From: Comamonadaceae bacterium OS-1 | GTDB taxonomy: Bacteria > Pseudomonadota > Gammaproteobacteria > Burkholderiales > Burkholderiaceae_C | Direction: 5' to 3' | Length of the DNA: 64,000 nt | Assembly: GCA_027923965.1 (NCBI GenBank) | Contig: AP026969.1 | Coordinates: forward strand, 3,844,001-3,908,000 | In this document: piece by piece, positions 24,038 through 31,709 of the stretch | How positions within the stretch are numbered: position 1 is the first letter of the stretch | Layout of the letters: every line of letters starts with the position of its first letter | Position numbers and translations under genes: made by a program | The notes under the pieces: model-generated | Database searches by the model: none | Seen by the model: only the letters and a program-made list of their open reading frames with translations | What the model was told of the DNA's origin: nothing

Positions 24038-26323
24038 ATGCTAGAACGTTTCACGGCCTTTTTGGTCAAACGGCGCAACTGGTTGGCGGCAACCACTCTT
24101 TTGCTGCTGGGTCTGTGCAGCCTGGGCCTGCCAAAGCTGCATTTTGAGAACGACTACCGCATGTTTTTTTCACCGGACAACCCGGAGTTAAAAGCCTTTG
24201 ACGACCTGCAGAACAAATTTGCCAAGACCGACAATGTACTGATCGTGCTGAAGCCACGGCAAGGCGATCTGTTTACCGCCGAACGCCTTTCGGTTTTGGA
24301 AAAATTGACACGCGATGCATGGCGGTTGCCCAGCGCACGCCGGGTCGATTCACCGGCCAACTTTCAGCACTCGGCAGCAGTGGGTGATGAGCTCAACGTA
24401 GCAGCTGTTCTGGAGCATTCCGAAAACCTGGACGCTGCGGGCATCGCGGCGCGGCGCGCAGTGTTACTGGGTGAACCGATGCTGGTCGGTCGCCTGATGT
24501 CGGCCGACGGCACCACGGCCGGTGTGGCAGTAAGTCTGGCGATGGACGCAGCCCGCAAAGATGAGCAGGTGCTGGAAGTGTCCGCTGCTGCCAGACAACT
24601 GGCTGCGGATGTGATGCTTGCGCATCCCGATATGGAAGTCCGCCTGACCGGCTCCGCCATGCTCGACACGGCCTTCCACGATGCCGCGCAAGCCGATGGC
24701 CAGGTGCTGATACCCGCCATGTTCACCGTCTCGCTGCTGCTGTGCTGGTGGTTGATGCGTTCCCTGGCCTTGTCGTTGCTTGTGGGCACCGTGATTGCCT
24801 GCTCCATCATGGCGGCACTGGGTATTGCCGGGCTTCTGGGGGTTCCTCTGTCGCCCACGGCGGTGGCAGCCCCCAACATCATCATGACCATGGCCGTGGC
24901 CGATTCCATCCACTTTCTGGTGGCATGGCAAAACCAGGTTGCCAAAGGCGAAACGCGTGAACAAGCGATGCGCAACGTGTTGCAGAGCCATCTGACGTTG
25001 GTGGCGTTCACCACGGCGGCAACGGTCGTCAGTTTTCTGACCATGAATACCAGCGATGCCCCACCGTTTCGAGATCTTGGCAACATTACGGCCATCGGGG
25101 TGGTTGCCGCCCTGTGGATTTCTTTGACCTTGCTGCCCGCCATCGCAATCGCGGTGCCGGTGCGCTTCGTTGGCCGTCCGCGGGATCTGGTGCCGCGCGG
25201 TCTGGATGCCCTGCTGAAATGGATTATGCGCAAGCCGCGCACGATTGCGATCGTGGGTCTTGGCGGTGCCCTGCTGTTCGCTCAACTCCTATGGTTGAAC
25301 AAACTCGACGACGAATACGTCAAGTATTTTGATACCTCGCTGACCTTTCGCCAGGACACCGATTGGGTAGAGAAAAATCTGACCGGCATCTATGAGCTGG
25401 AGTACATGCTGCCCTCCGGCAAGCCCGACGGGGTCTACGACCCGACCTACCTGAACCAGGTGGATGCCTTTGCTGTGTGGTTGCGGGCCCAGCCGGAAGT
25501 CAGCCATGTCAGTTCGCTGGCCGATGTTCTGCGCAAACTGAATAAGAACTTCAATGGCGACGATCCGGCCCACTTCCGCATACCGGAAACACGCGCCTTG
25601 GCAACCCAATACTTCCTGGCCTATGAACTCGCACTGCCCCAGGGAATGGATGTCAGCGACCAAGTGGATATCTCGCGCAGCGCGCTGCGCATGACTGCCA
25701 GCCTGCGCAATATCTCCAGCGAGCAGATACGGGCCGTGGAAGCGCGTGCACGTACTTGGCTAGACACCAACGCGCACGAGACCATGCATGTTGCAGCGAC
25801 AGGTCCCAGCCTGATGTTTGCCAATATTGGAGAACGCAACATCTCCTCCATGATCTCGGGCGAGGTGGCCGGCATGGTGGTGGTGGGGCTGCTGCTGGGG
25901 CTGGGTTTGCGCTCCTTGCGTCTGGGCATTCTGTCGCTGGTACCGACCATCTTGCCCGCAGCAGTCGCCTTTGGCGTGTGGGGCGTATTTGTGGGACAGG
26001 TAGGCCTGGCTTCGTCGGTGGTGGCCGCCATGACACTGGGCATTTTGTCCGACGACACAGTGCACTTCCTGGGCCATTACCGCGGGTCGCTACGCAAGCA
26101 AGGCGACCGCACCGTCGCCGTCGAGCACGCCTTCCACGAAGCCGGTCAGGCCTTGTGGATCACGACGCTGGTGCTGGTGTCCGGTTTCGGCATCCTGGCG
26201 CTTTCACACTTTCGCATCAATGCCCATCTTGGGATATTGACCGTGGTCATTCTTATCCTGGGCCTACTGGCCGATTTTGTGCTGTTGCCCGCATTGTTAT
26301 TGTTTGGAGTCAAGAAAAAATGA
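24038..26323 (+). CDS. RND-superfamily (MMPL-type) lipid exporter
   Basis: A 761-residue inner-membrane protein of the MMPL/HpnN-like branch of RND transporters, powered by the proton gradient. Topology is the classic two-fold repeat: helix 1 (~14-31), a large periplasmic loop (~32-220), five helices (~223-345), helix 7 (~390-410), a second loop, and five helices to the C-terminus. Family members move hydrophobic lipids out of the inner membrane. The ATG at 24038 follows GAGG at suitable spacing; a GTG at 24026 overlapping the upstream stop is an alternative. It overlaps the LolA-like gene by ATGA. Confidence 0.92.
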   Translation: MLERFTAFLVKRRNWLAATTLLLLGLCSLGLPKLHFENDYRMFFSPDNPELKAFDDLQNKFAKTDNVLIVLKPRQGDLFTAERLSVLEKLTRDAWRLPSARRVDSPANFQHSAAVGDELNVAAVLEHSENLDAAGIAARRAVLLGEPMLVGRLMSADGTTAGVAVSLAMDAARKDEQVLEVSAAARQLAADVMLAHPDMEVRLTGSAMLDTAFHDAAQADGQVLIPAMFTVSLLLCWWLMRSLALSLLVGTVIACSIMAALGIAGLLGVPLSPTAVAAPNIIMTMAVADSIHFLVAWQNQVAKGETREQAMRNVLQSHLTLVAFTTAATVVSFLTMNTSDAPPFRDLGNITAIGVVAALWISLTLLPAIAIAVPVRFVGRPRDLVPRGLDALLKWIMRKPRTIAIVGLGGALLFAQLLWLNKLDDEYVKYFDTSLTFRQDTDWVEKNLTGIYELEYMLPSGKPDGVYDPTYLNQVDAFAVWLRAQPEVSHVSSLADVLRKLNKNFNGDDPAHFRIPETRALATQYFLAYELALPQGMDVSDQVDISRSALRMTASLRNISSEQIRAVEARARTWLDTNAHETMHVAATGPSLMFANIGERNISSMISGEVAGMVVVGLLLGLGLRSLRLGILSLVPTILPAAVAFGVWGVFVGQVGLASSVVAAMTLGILSDDTVHFLGHYRGSLRKQGDRTVAVEHAFHEAGQALWITTLVLVSGFGILALSHFRINAHLGILTVVILILGLLADFVLLPALLLFGVKKK

Positions 26324-27117
26324 AGTTTCCCAAAACCGCCCTCTCCCTGGTGTTGGCCACACTCGTATCCGTCGTCCCGATGGCAGCCTATGCCGATGCC
26401 GCTGCAGACAAAGGTATGTCCATCGCGGTCGAGACGGACCACCGCGACGCAGGCTTTTCAGATTCTGTGGCCGAAGCCACCATGGAGTTGCGCGACGCGG
26501 CTGGCACCACCACCACACGCCGTTTCAAAATGCTCACGCTGGAACAGAAGACCGATGGCGACCGTACGCTGGTGGTCTTCAACCAGCCAGTGGACCTTTC
26601 CGGCACCGCGGTGTTGACCTGGTCGCATGCCCTGGCAGCAGACGACCAATGGCTGTATCTGCCCGCCTTGAAGCGCACCAAACGCATTGCCTCCAAAAAC
26701 AAGGCCGCCGCCTTTATTGGCAGTGAATACGCGTTTGAAGACCTGTCTGCCTGGGAGGTAAAGAAGTTCACCTACCGCTTCTTGCGCGAGGAAACCCTCG
26801 AAGGCGCGGATTGCTTCGTGGTGGAAAACACACCAGCCTATGAAGATTCTGGCTATTCACGCCAGGTGGAGTGGGTGGACAAAACCATGTACCAGCCCCG
26901 TCGCATTGACTACTATGACCGTGAAGGCGCTTTGCTCAAGTCCATGAAGTTCAGTGACTACAAGCTCTATCTCGGCAAGCACTGGCGCGCCGGTGTCCAA
27001 AGCATGGAGAACCTGAAAACCGGCAAAAGCACCCGCCTGCAGTGGGCCAGCTGGAAATTCAAGACCGGTTTGACGGCGGGTGATTTCACGGCCGATGCCC
27101 TAGAGCGCCAGCAGTGA
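26320..27117 (+). CDS. LolA-like outer-membrane lipoprotein-sorting family protein
   Basis: A 265-residue periplasmic protein. The Sec signal peptide (LSLVLATLVSVVPMAAYA) is cleaved near residue 25. The rest fits the LolA-like family annotated as outer-membrane lipoprotein-sorting protein: a half-barrel with WLYLPALKRTKRI, a GSEYAFEDLS stretch and DREGALLKSMKFSDYKLY. Members are repeatedly found beside MMPL exporters and are thought to shuttle lipids across the periplasm. Both ends overlap neighbouring genes, so it is made together with the exporter and the barrel. Confidence 0.9.
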   Translation: MKFPKTALSLVLATLVSVVPMAAYADAAADKGMSIAVETDHRDAGFSDSVAEATMELRDAAGTTTTRRFKMLTLEQKTDGDRTLVVFNQPVDLSGTAVLTWSHALAADDQWLYLPALKRTKRIASKNKAAAFIGSEYAFEDLSAWEVKKFTYRFLREETLEGADCFVVENTPAYEDSGYSRQVEWVDKTMYQPRRIDYYDREGALLKSMKFSDYKLYLGKHWRAGVQSMENLKTGKSTRLQWASWKFKTGLTAGDFTADALERQQ

Positions 27118-28316
27118 AATACACCGTAGTCGCCAGCGCATTGCTCCTGGCCATGCGCGCCGCCATGGGTGCGGACGATGGTGCGGTGGATACCAGCCTT
27201 TGGCAACTCAAGGGCAATGCCGCACTGGGTGCCAGGCTTTACAGCAGCCCCCACGAACCCACCAAGGAGTCGCATCGGCTCGCGGTTCGGCTCGCGCCGG
27301 AATGGCGCTGGGCGGACGGTGGCAAGACCATAGTCATCAGCCCCGCGCTGTACCTGGAAGGAGACCACAACGGGCGCACGCGGGTGGACCTGAACGAACT
27401 GTACTTCTCCACCTGCCTGGGCGAGACCATCGTCAAGGCGGGCCTCTCGCGGCTGTTCTGGGGAGTAACCGAATCGCGCCACCTGGTGGATGTGGTCAAT
27501 CCGCCGGATTTGGCACACCACTATGCGGCTGAACAACGTCTGTCCACCGCCATGCTGTATGTGGCCCATCCCACACCTGTCGGCCAGCTGGAAGTTTTGC
27601 TGCTGCCGTGGGAGCGCGATCCCGTATATCCCAACACGGCTGGACGACCGCGCACCGACTTGCCTATCCACAATGCGGTGGAGCACCCCAACGGGACCCC
27701 GCCCGCGTTCGCTGCACGGCTGGCCATCAGCCAGGGAGACTACGACTCCCACGTCTACTTCTTTCGCGGACTGGACCGGGAATCTGCGCTGACCGCACGC
27801 ACCCTGCCCTATGCCGCACCGACGGAATTGACGGCAACCCGCCGACTCGTACGGCAATGGGGCGCTGACCTGCAAGTGCCGGTAGGCAACTTTCTGGTCA
27901 AGTCCGAGCTGGCCCACCGCAGCGGCTACTCACGCGACTTCCTCTCTGGCGTGCTGGGTGGCGAATACGCCTTGAACGGGATCAACGGCAGTGTGGTCGA
28001 TGTCAACCTGCTCGGTGAATACCAGTTTGATCTGCGCCCGGCGGATGCACCACTGACTACGCTCAGCCACGGCATCTACGCCGGGGTGCGTGTGGCGCTC
28101 AACGACCCCGCCAGCACCGAATTCAAGTTCGGTGTGGTGGCAGAGCCGTCCACCGGTGCCCGCTTATGGCGAGGCGATGCCAGCCGCCGCATCGCCAAAA
28201 ACTGGACGGTCGAAGGAACCATGAGCGTGTTTGACAACGTGCGCAAGTCGCCCAGCTTGATGGACTACCGCAAAGAGAGCTATGTCGAGGTCTTGGCTAA
28301 ATACCATTTCCAGTGA
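27114..28316 (+). CDS. Predicted outer-membrane beta-barrel protein
   Basis: A 400-residue protein with a signal peptide (MKYTVVASALLLAMRAAMGA). Alternating amphipathic strands run to the end and finish in VEVLAKYHFQ. The last residue is glutamine, not the usual aromatic, but F is next to it. The segment VDLNELYFSTCLGETIVKAG resembles a group of uncharacterised barrel proteins encoded with RND and LolA-like proteins. The GTG start overlaps the upstream stop codon (GTGA). The inferred role is outer-membrane receptor or conduit for the exported lipid. Confidence 0.75.
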   Translation: MKYTVVASALLLAMRAAMGADDGAVDTSLWQLKGNAALGARLYSSPHEPTKESHRLAVRLAPEWRWADGGKTIVISPALYLEGDHNGRTRVDLNELYFSTCLGETIVKAGLSRLFWGVTESRHLVDVVNPPDLAHHYAAEQRLSTAMLYVAHPTPVGQLEVLLLPWERDPVYPNTAGRPRTDLPIHNAVEHPNGTPPAFAARLAISQGDYDSHVYFFRGLDRESALTARTLPYAAPTELTATRRLVRQWGADLQVPVGNFLVKSELAHRSGYSRDFLSGVLGGEYALNGINGSVVDVNLLGEYQFDLRPADAPLTTLSHGIYAGVRVALNDPASTEFKFGVVAEPSTGARLWRGDASRRIAKNWTVEGTMSVFDNVRKSPSLMDYRKESYVEVLAKYHFQ

Positions 28317-28335
28317 CCGTGCCACCCAGGCGTAG

Positions 28336-28409
28336 TCCAGATCGAACACCATCGGCCCCTGCACCCCGCCCTGTGCCGCCGGGACAGCTTGGCACCGAGG
28401 CCTGGTGGG
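28336..28409 (-). pseudogene. Remnant A: 3' end of a Dabb-family gene
   Basis: Aligns by eye with 31408-31483, the 3' end of the intact Dabb gene, with roughly 85% identity and small frame-breaking gaps. It starts 20 bases after the PKS operon's last stop codon. It is not translatable as a functional protein. Confidence 0.7.
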
Positions 28410-28519
28410 TGCATGCCGTCAGACCACTGGGAAAACGCCAGACCGACATGGCGTTGTCCTCCATGCCCTCGGCCACGCCGCTGTTGCTGCTCATGCCACC
28501 ACGGAGGGGTACTCGCCCA
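28401..28519 (-). pseudogene. Remnant B: internal piece of a Gfo/Idh/MocA gene
   Basis: Aligns with 32029-32149 inside the intact oxidoreductase gene. It includes an identical run around the codons for the M-S-V-W-R-F-P stretch and contains small deletions. It shares CCTGGTGGG with remnant A at the junction, so a deletion probably joined the two at this microhomology. Confidence 0.75.
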
Positions 28520-28522
28520 ATC

Positions 28523-28559
28523 TGACACCGCTGGGCCGTTTGCAAATGGGGTACGCACA
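28523..28559 (+). pseudogene. Remnant C: 3' end of a DUF1479 gene
   Basis: Sixteen identical bases (TGACACCGCTGGGCCG) followed by a close match to 35007-35043, the last codons of the intact DUF1479 gene. The order and orientation A-B-C equal those of the intact locus. Confidence 0.6.
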
Positions 28560-28592
28560 GCCCCACCCCAGACTGTAGCGTTGTAGATAGAA

Positions 28593-28648
28593 ATGGCTGC
28601 TTGTGCTTATTCTGACAGCACAAGCAGCTATCAAATACATAGTATCCA
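28593..28648 (+). repeat. Dispersed palindromic repeat, copy 6 (best hairpin)
   Basis: GCTGCTTGTGCT (28596-28607) and AGCACAAGCAGC (28617-28628) are perfect 12-base arms around a nine-base loop, followed by TATCAAA and ATAGTA. This copy is the clearest model of the family. Confidence 0.85.
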
Positions 28649-28663
28649 CCCACCCCAGCCGGT

Positions 28664-29413
28664 TTACATCTGGCTCATGCCGCCGTCCGCAATGATCTCC
28701 GTGCCCACGATGAAGCCGGACTCTGGCGACACCAGGTGCAGCACCGTGGCGGCTATTTCTTCCGGGGTGCCAAAGCGACCCAGCGGCACCTGCGTCTGGA
28801 TGCTGGCGGCCATCGCTTGCAACTGGTCGGGTGCCAGGCCCAGCTTGCCGTACAGCGGCGTGCTCACCGGGCCGGGGCTCACTACATTGACGCGTACGCC
28901 CTGCGGCAGCAGCTCGGCCGACAGGGTCTTGGCCAGCGAGATCAGCGCAGCCTTACTGGCGGCGTAAACGCTGGAGTTCGGCATGCCGATGTGGGCGTTG
29001 ATGGAGCCGTTCAGCACAATCGAGCCACCCCGGGTCATCAGCGCGGCCAGGCGCTGGATCAGGAAGTACGGGCCTTTGACATTGGTGTCAAAGCTGCTGT
29101 CCCACAGCGCCTCATCGATCTGCGCAAGCGGGCCGAATTTGGCCACCCCGGCGTTGATGAACACACCGTCGATCACGCCCATCTGCGCCTGCAGTTCGGC
29201 CACCAGCGGGGCCTGCGCCGACACATCCCCGGCTTCGCTGAGCAGGGCCAGCGCGTTCGGGCCCAGCTCGGCCTTCACCCGGGCCAGGCTGTCGGCATCG
29301 CGGCCAGTGATGGCCACCCGTGCGCCTTCGCGGGCAAAAGCGATGGCGGCGGCGGCACCAATGCCACTGCTGCCACCAGTGACCAAAATGTTCTTTCCTG
29401 CAAAGCGGTTCAT
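28664..29413 (-). CDS. SDR-family NAD(P)-dependent oxidoreductase
   Basis: A 249-residue classical short-chain dehydrogenase/reductase. It has the cofactor motif TGGSSGIGAA, an NAG motif in FINAGVAKFG, and the catalytic S and YxxxK in SSVYAASKAAL, followed by SPGPVSTPL. Length is normal. It is divergent from a LysR regulator that probably controls it. The substrate is unknown. Although it is close to the PKS operon it is convergent with it and separated by a repeat and a relic region, so there is no direct case for a role in the lipid pathway. Confidence 0.92.
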   Translation of the reverse strand: MNRFAGKNILVTGGSSGIGAAAAIAFAREGARVAITGRDADSLARVKAELGPNALALLSEAGDVSAQAPLVAELQAQMGVIDGVFINAGVAKFGPLAQIDEALWDSSFDTNVKGPYFLIQRLAALMTRGGSIVLNGSINAHIGMPNSSVYAASKAALISLAKTLSAELLPQGVRVNVVSPGPVSTPLYGKLGLAPDQLQAMAASIQTQVPLGRFGTPEEIAATVLHLVSPESGFIVGTEIIADGGMSQM

Positions 29414-29506
29414 GGTGTTTCCTTCGATGGTTTCGTTGATTCTTCAACCCCGGCGGGGCTGATGGAGCAAGTGTCCTGCGATTGGTCACACCAGAAACAC
29501 CAGCAT

Positions 29507-29525
29507 TTCGATGAACCCATGCGAA
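29507..29525. promoter_or_regulatory. LysR-type box between SDR and lysR
   Basis: TTCG-N11-CGAA contains the T-N11-A pattern with inverted flanks expected for a LysR-family regulator. It lies 11 bases before the lysR start and 94 bases upstream of the divergent SDR gene. Confidence 0.5.
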
Positions 29526-29535
29526 ACTATCGAAC

Positions 29536-30444
29536 ATGTTGAGCCAGGACGATTTACAGCTACTGGAAGCCGTGCGCGCCACCGGCAGCCTGTCGCGCGC
29601 GGCCGGGCGCCTGGGCAAGGCCGCGTCCACCGTGTCGTACGCCGCCCGCCAGCTGGAAGACCGGCTGGACGCACTGCTGTTCGACCGCGCCGGTTACCGC
29701 ATCGCACTGACCCCGGCCGGTCTGCTGCTGGTCGAACAAGGCGCACAGCTGCACGCGCAGGCGCGGCGGCTCACCGAACGCGTCAAGCAGGTGGCGCGCG
29801 GCTGGGAGTCCGAGCTGCGCATTGCCACCGACGAGCTGGCCAACATCGAAGCCCTGCTGCCTCTGGTGGCCGACTTTGATGCGCTGAACAGCGGCGTGCG
29901 CCTGCGCTTTGCCCACGAAGTGCTGGGCGGCACCTGGGAGGCGCTGCTGGACCAGCGTGCCGACCTGGTGGTGGCCGCCACCAACGAACCGCCTGCGATG
30001 GCGCACCTGCAATGGTTCGAGCTGGCGCAGCTGGAGTGGGTGTTTGCCGTCGCGCCCCGGCATCCGCTGGCCCAGGCCGCCCAGCCTTTGGCGATGGAGG
30101 CCATCTCCGCCCACCGCGCCGTGGTGGTGGCCGACACCTCGCGCTTAGGCCTGGCCCGCAGCTACGGCGTGCAAACCCACCAGGAGCGCCTCGCCATGCC
30201 CAGCATGCGGGCCAAGATTGCCGCCCAGGTGGCGGGCCTGGGCGTGGGCTGGTTGCCGCTGGAAAAGGTGCGCCACCACCTGGAGCGCGGCACGCTGGTG
30301 GCCCTGCCCACGCAAGACCCGCGCGAGCCGAATCTGCTGTTTGTCGGCTGGCATTCGCACCGCGCCGGACCTGCGCTGCAGTGGTGGGTGGACAAGCTGC
30401 GCGACCCGCGGCTGGTGCCGCCGCTGCTGCACGCGAACTATTGA
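29536..30444 (+). CDS. LysR-family transcriptional regulator
   Basis: A 302-residue regulator. The N-terminal winged helix-turn-helix (about 5-64) includes LLEAVRATGSLSRAAGRLG and VSYAARQLEDRLDALLFDR. The rest is a periplasmic-binding-protein-like effector domain (~90-295). The divergent SDR gene and the TTCG-N11-CGAA box in between suggest local activation of the SDR gene by an unknown effector. Confidence 0.93.
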   Translation: MLSQDDLQLLEAVRATGSLSRAAGRLGKAASTVSYAARQLEDRLDALLFDRAGYRIALTPAGLLLVEQGAQLHAQARRLTERVKQVARGWESELRIATDELANIEALLPLVADFDALNSGVRLRFAHEVLGGTWEALLDQRADLVVAATNEPPAMAHLQWFELAQLEWVFAVAPRHPLAQAAQPLAMEAISAHRAVVVADTSRLGLARSYGVQTHQERLAMPSMRAKIAAQVAGLGVGWLPLEKVRHHLERGTLVALPTQDPREPNLLFVGWHSHRAGPALQWWVDKLRDPRLVPPLLHANY

Positions 30445-30504
30445 GGCTCCCACCATCCACACTCGCCGGGCTTGCGGTCCTCCGCCAACAACTTATGGGT
30501 CAAA

Positions 30505-30557
30505 CAGGCTTCCAGCGCTTATAAATATTACGCCAACAGCTATCTATTTAATAGCCA
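30505..30557 (+). repeat. Dispersed palindromic repeat, copy 7
   Basis: CCAGCGCTTATAA..CAACAGCTATC..AATAGCC. Its right end supplies the last codons and the TAG stop of the convergent 89-residue gene. Confidence 0.6.
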
Positions 30558-30813
30558 TCAACGCCTGCTGCATGCCCGGCACGTAGTCGGTAGTCACCCA
30601 CTGCGCAATCACTTCAGGCGTCATACAGTCGGGGTGGCCCGCTTCTTCGCTCACACGGGCCACTTCTTCGGCCCCGGTCAGTGTTGCTACAAACATTTGC
30701 AGCACCCCCTGCAAGCCGCCATGCGCCATGGCGGCGTCGCCCAAAGTCTTGAGCGCCTCCCAGGCTTGAATTTCGGAGGCGGCGCTGTTGGAGAGATAAG
30801 GCGTAGGGGACAT
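30544..30813 (-). CDS. Small conserved-looking hypothetical protein
   Basis: An 89-residue protein with mixed composition, no signal peptide and no transmembrane segment. It has a helix-rich middle (AWEALKTLGDAAMA.. LQMFVATLTGAEEVARV) and an acidic VIAQWVTTDYVPGMQQ end. No family was recognised. The last four codons and the stop lie within repeat copy 7, so the original C-terminus may have differed. No clear ribosome binding site is visible. Confidence 0.5.
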   Translation of the reverse strand: MSPTPYLSNSAASEIQAWEALKTLGDAAMAHGGLQGVLQMFVATLTGAEEVARVSEEAGHPDCMTPEVIAQWVTTDYVPGMQQALMAIK

Positions 30814-30938
30814 GGTTGGAATGTGTGGAACGGCGATGGAATGAAGTCTACTGCCGCACCGTCATGCAGAGCTGCCCACCGTTGCGCCCGCCTTGCGGCG
30901 TTTGGCTCTTCATGGGACAAAACTTTATGAACAAAAAT

Positions 30939-30988
30939 AGACCTCTAGCGCATATTTAATATGCGCAAGCAGCTTCTTTTTTCATAGC
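30939..30988 (+). repeat. Dispersed palindromic repeat, copy 8
   Basis: Contains perfect GCGCATAT/ATATGCGC arms (30948-30955 and 30959-30966) around TTA. Then come AAGCAGC, a T-rich run and CATAGC. The T-run makes it a possible plus-strand terminator. Confidence 0.7.
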
Positions 30989-31015
30989 AGAACCATCCAT
31001 GCGCCAAGCCTGGAC

Positions 31016-31291
31016 TCAGTTGTCTTTCTTGGTGATGACCCTGTCGTTTCGGCGCGGCATACCGGCGCGTCCGGCCTTGGACCAGTCGTAGGCTTGGCCG
31101 TCGGGTGTCTTGCCGCCTACAACGGAGTCCACGCCCTGCTTGCCCACGTGCTGGGGGTTTTCGCTGGCCATGGTGACAAAACTGTAGCCCGCGTCGCGTT
31201 TGTCTTTGGTGATCTGCAGGGCTTGCGCAAGCTCTGCCGTCTCTTGCCCGTGGGCCCGGTTGTTTTCGTCGGTCCAGTAAATTTTGAACAT
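31016..31291 (-). CDS. Small hypothetical protein
   Basis: A 91-residue hydrophilic protein starting MFKIYWTDENNRAHGQ with AGGAG upstream of the ATG. It is rich in K, D and Q, has no membrane segment and ends RRNDRVITKKDN. The N-terminal YWTDE..A.GQE..EL..AL..TK pattern recalls small stress-associated beta-alpha-beta proteins. No named family can be assigned. It is a lone gene between repeat copy 8 and the Dabb gene. Confidence 0.6.
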   Translation of the reverse strand: MFKIYWTDENNRAHGQETAELAQALQITKDKRDAGYSFVTMASENPQHVGKQGVDSVVGGKTPDGQAYDWSKAGRAGMPRRNDRVITKKDN

Positions 31292-31397
31292 ATGGGTGGC
31301 ACTCCTGCTGGCATTGTGACGGCGCTGCAGTAGTGTGTGGAGAAGCTGCGCGCCCCGTGGCTAGTGCAGGTGGTGCCGCACCTGAACTACGGATGCA

Positions 31398-31709
31398 CTA
31401 CGGAAGATCCAGGTCAAACACCATCAGCCCCTGTATCCCGCCCTGGGCCGCCTGGACCAGCTTGGCACCGGTGGCCTGGTGGGCCGGGTGGGCCTGGTAG
31501 GCGGCCAGACCCTGCGGGCCATCGAACACGGCGATGAAGCCATCGGCAAAGCCATGGTCCAGGTCCTCGTAGCGGGCATTGGCCCCGGCGCGCACCTCCC
31601 GCAAACCAGGCACCTCACCCACCAGGGCGCGCAGCTCGTTCCACAGCCCTTGCTTGGCGGCCTCGGTGATCTCGGGCCGGAAATGGATGAACACACAGTG
31701 GTGGATCAT
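31398..31709 (-). CDS. Dabb (stress-responsive A/B barrel) family protein
   Basis: A 103-residue protein of the Dabb family, a dimeric alpha+beta barrel. MIHHCVFIHFRPEI at the start and DHGFADGFIAVFDGPQGLAAYQAHPAHQA in the middle are typical. Some members are enzymes and others have no known activity. The start codon overlaps the stop of the Gfo/Idh gene (ATGA), so it belongs to the LacI-controlled sugar locus. The longer reading frame through the upstream gene is a shadow. Confidence 0.88.
   Translation of the reverse strand: MIHHCVFIHFRPEITEAAKQGLWNELRALVGEVPGLREVRAGANARYEDLDHGFADGFIAVFDGPQGLAAYQAHPAHQATGAKLVQAAQGGIQGLMVFDLDLP

Noticed and set aside
28313..28586. Small plus-strand frames of 65-70 codons just after the PKS operon
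   Set aside because: They lie in the degenerate mosaic derived from the sugar locus; the frames are accidental.
28664..29413. The SDR gene as a tailoring ketoreductase of the PKS operon
   Set aside because: It is on the opposite strand, beyond a repeat and a relic region, and paired with a divergent LysR regulator and LysR box. That arrangement explains it without the lipid pathway.
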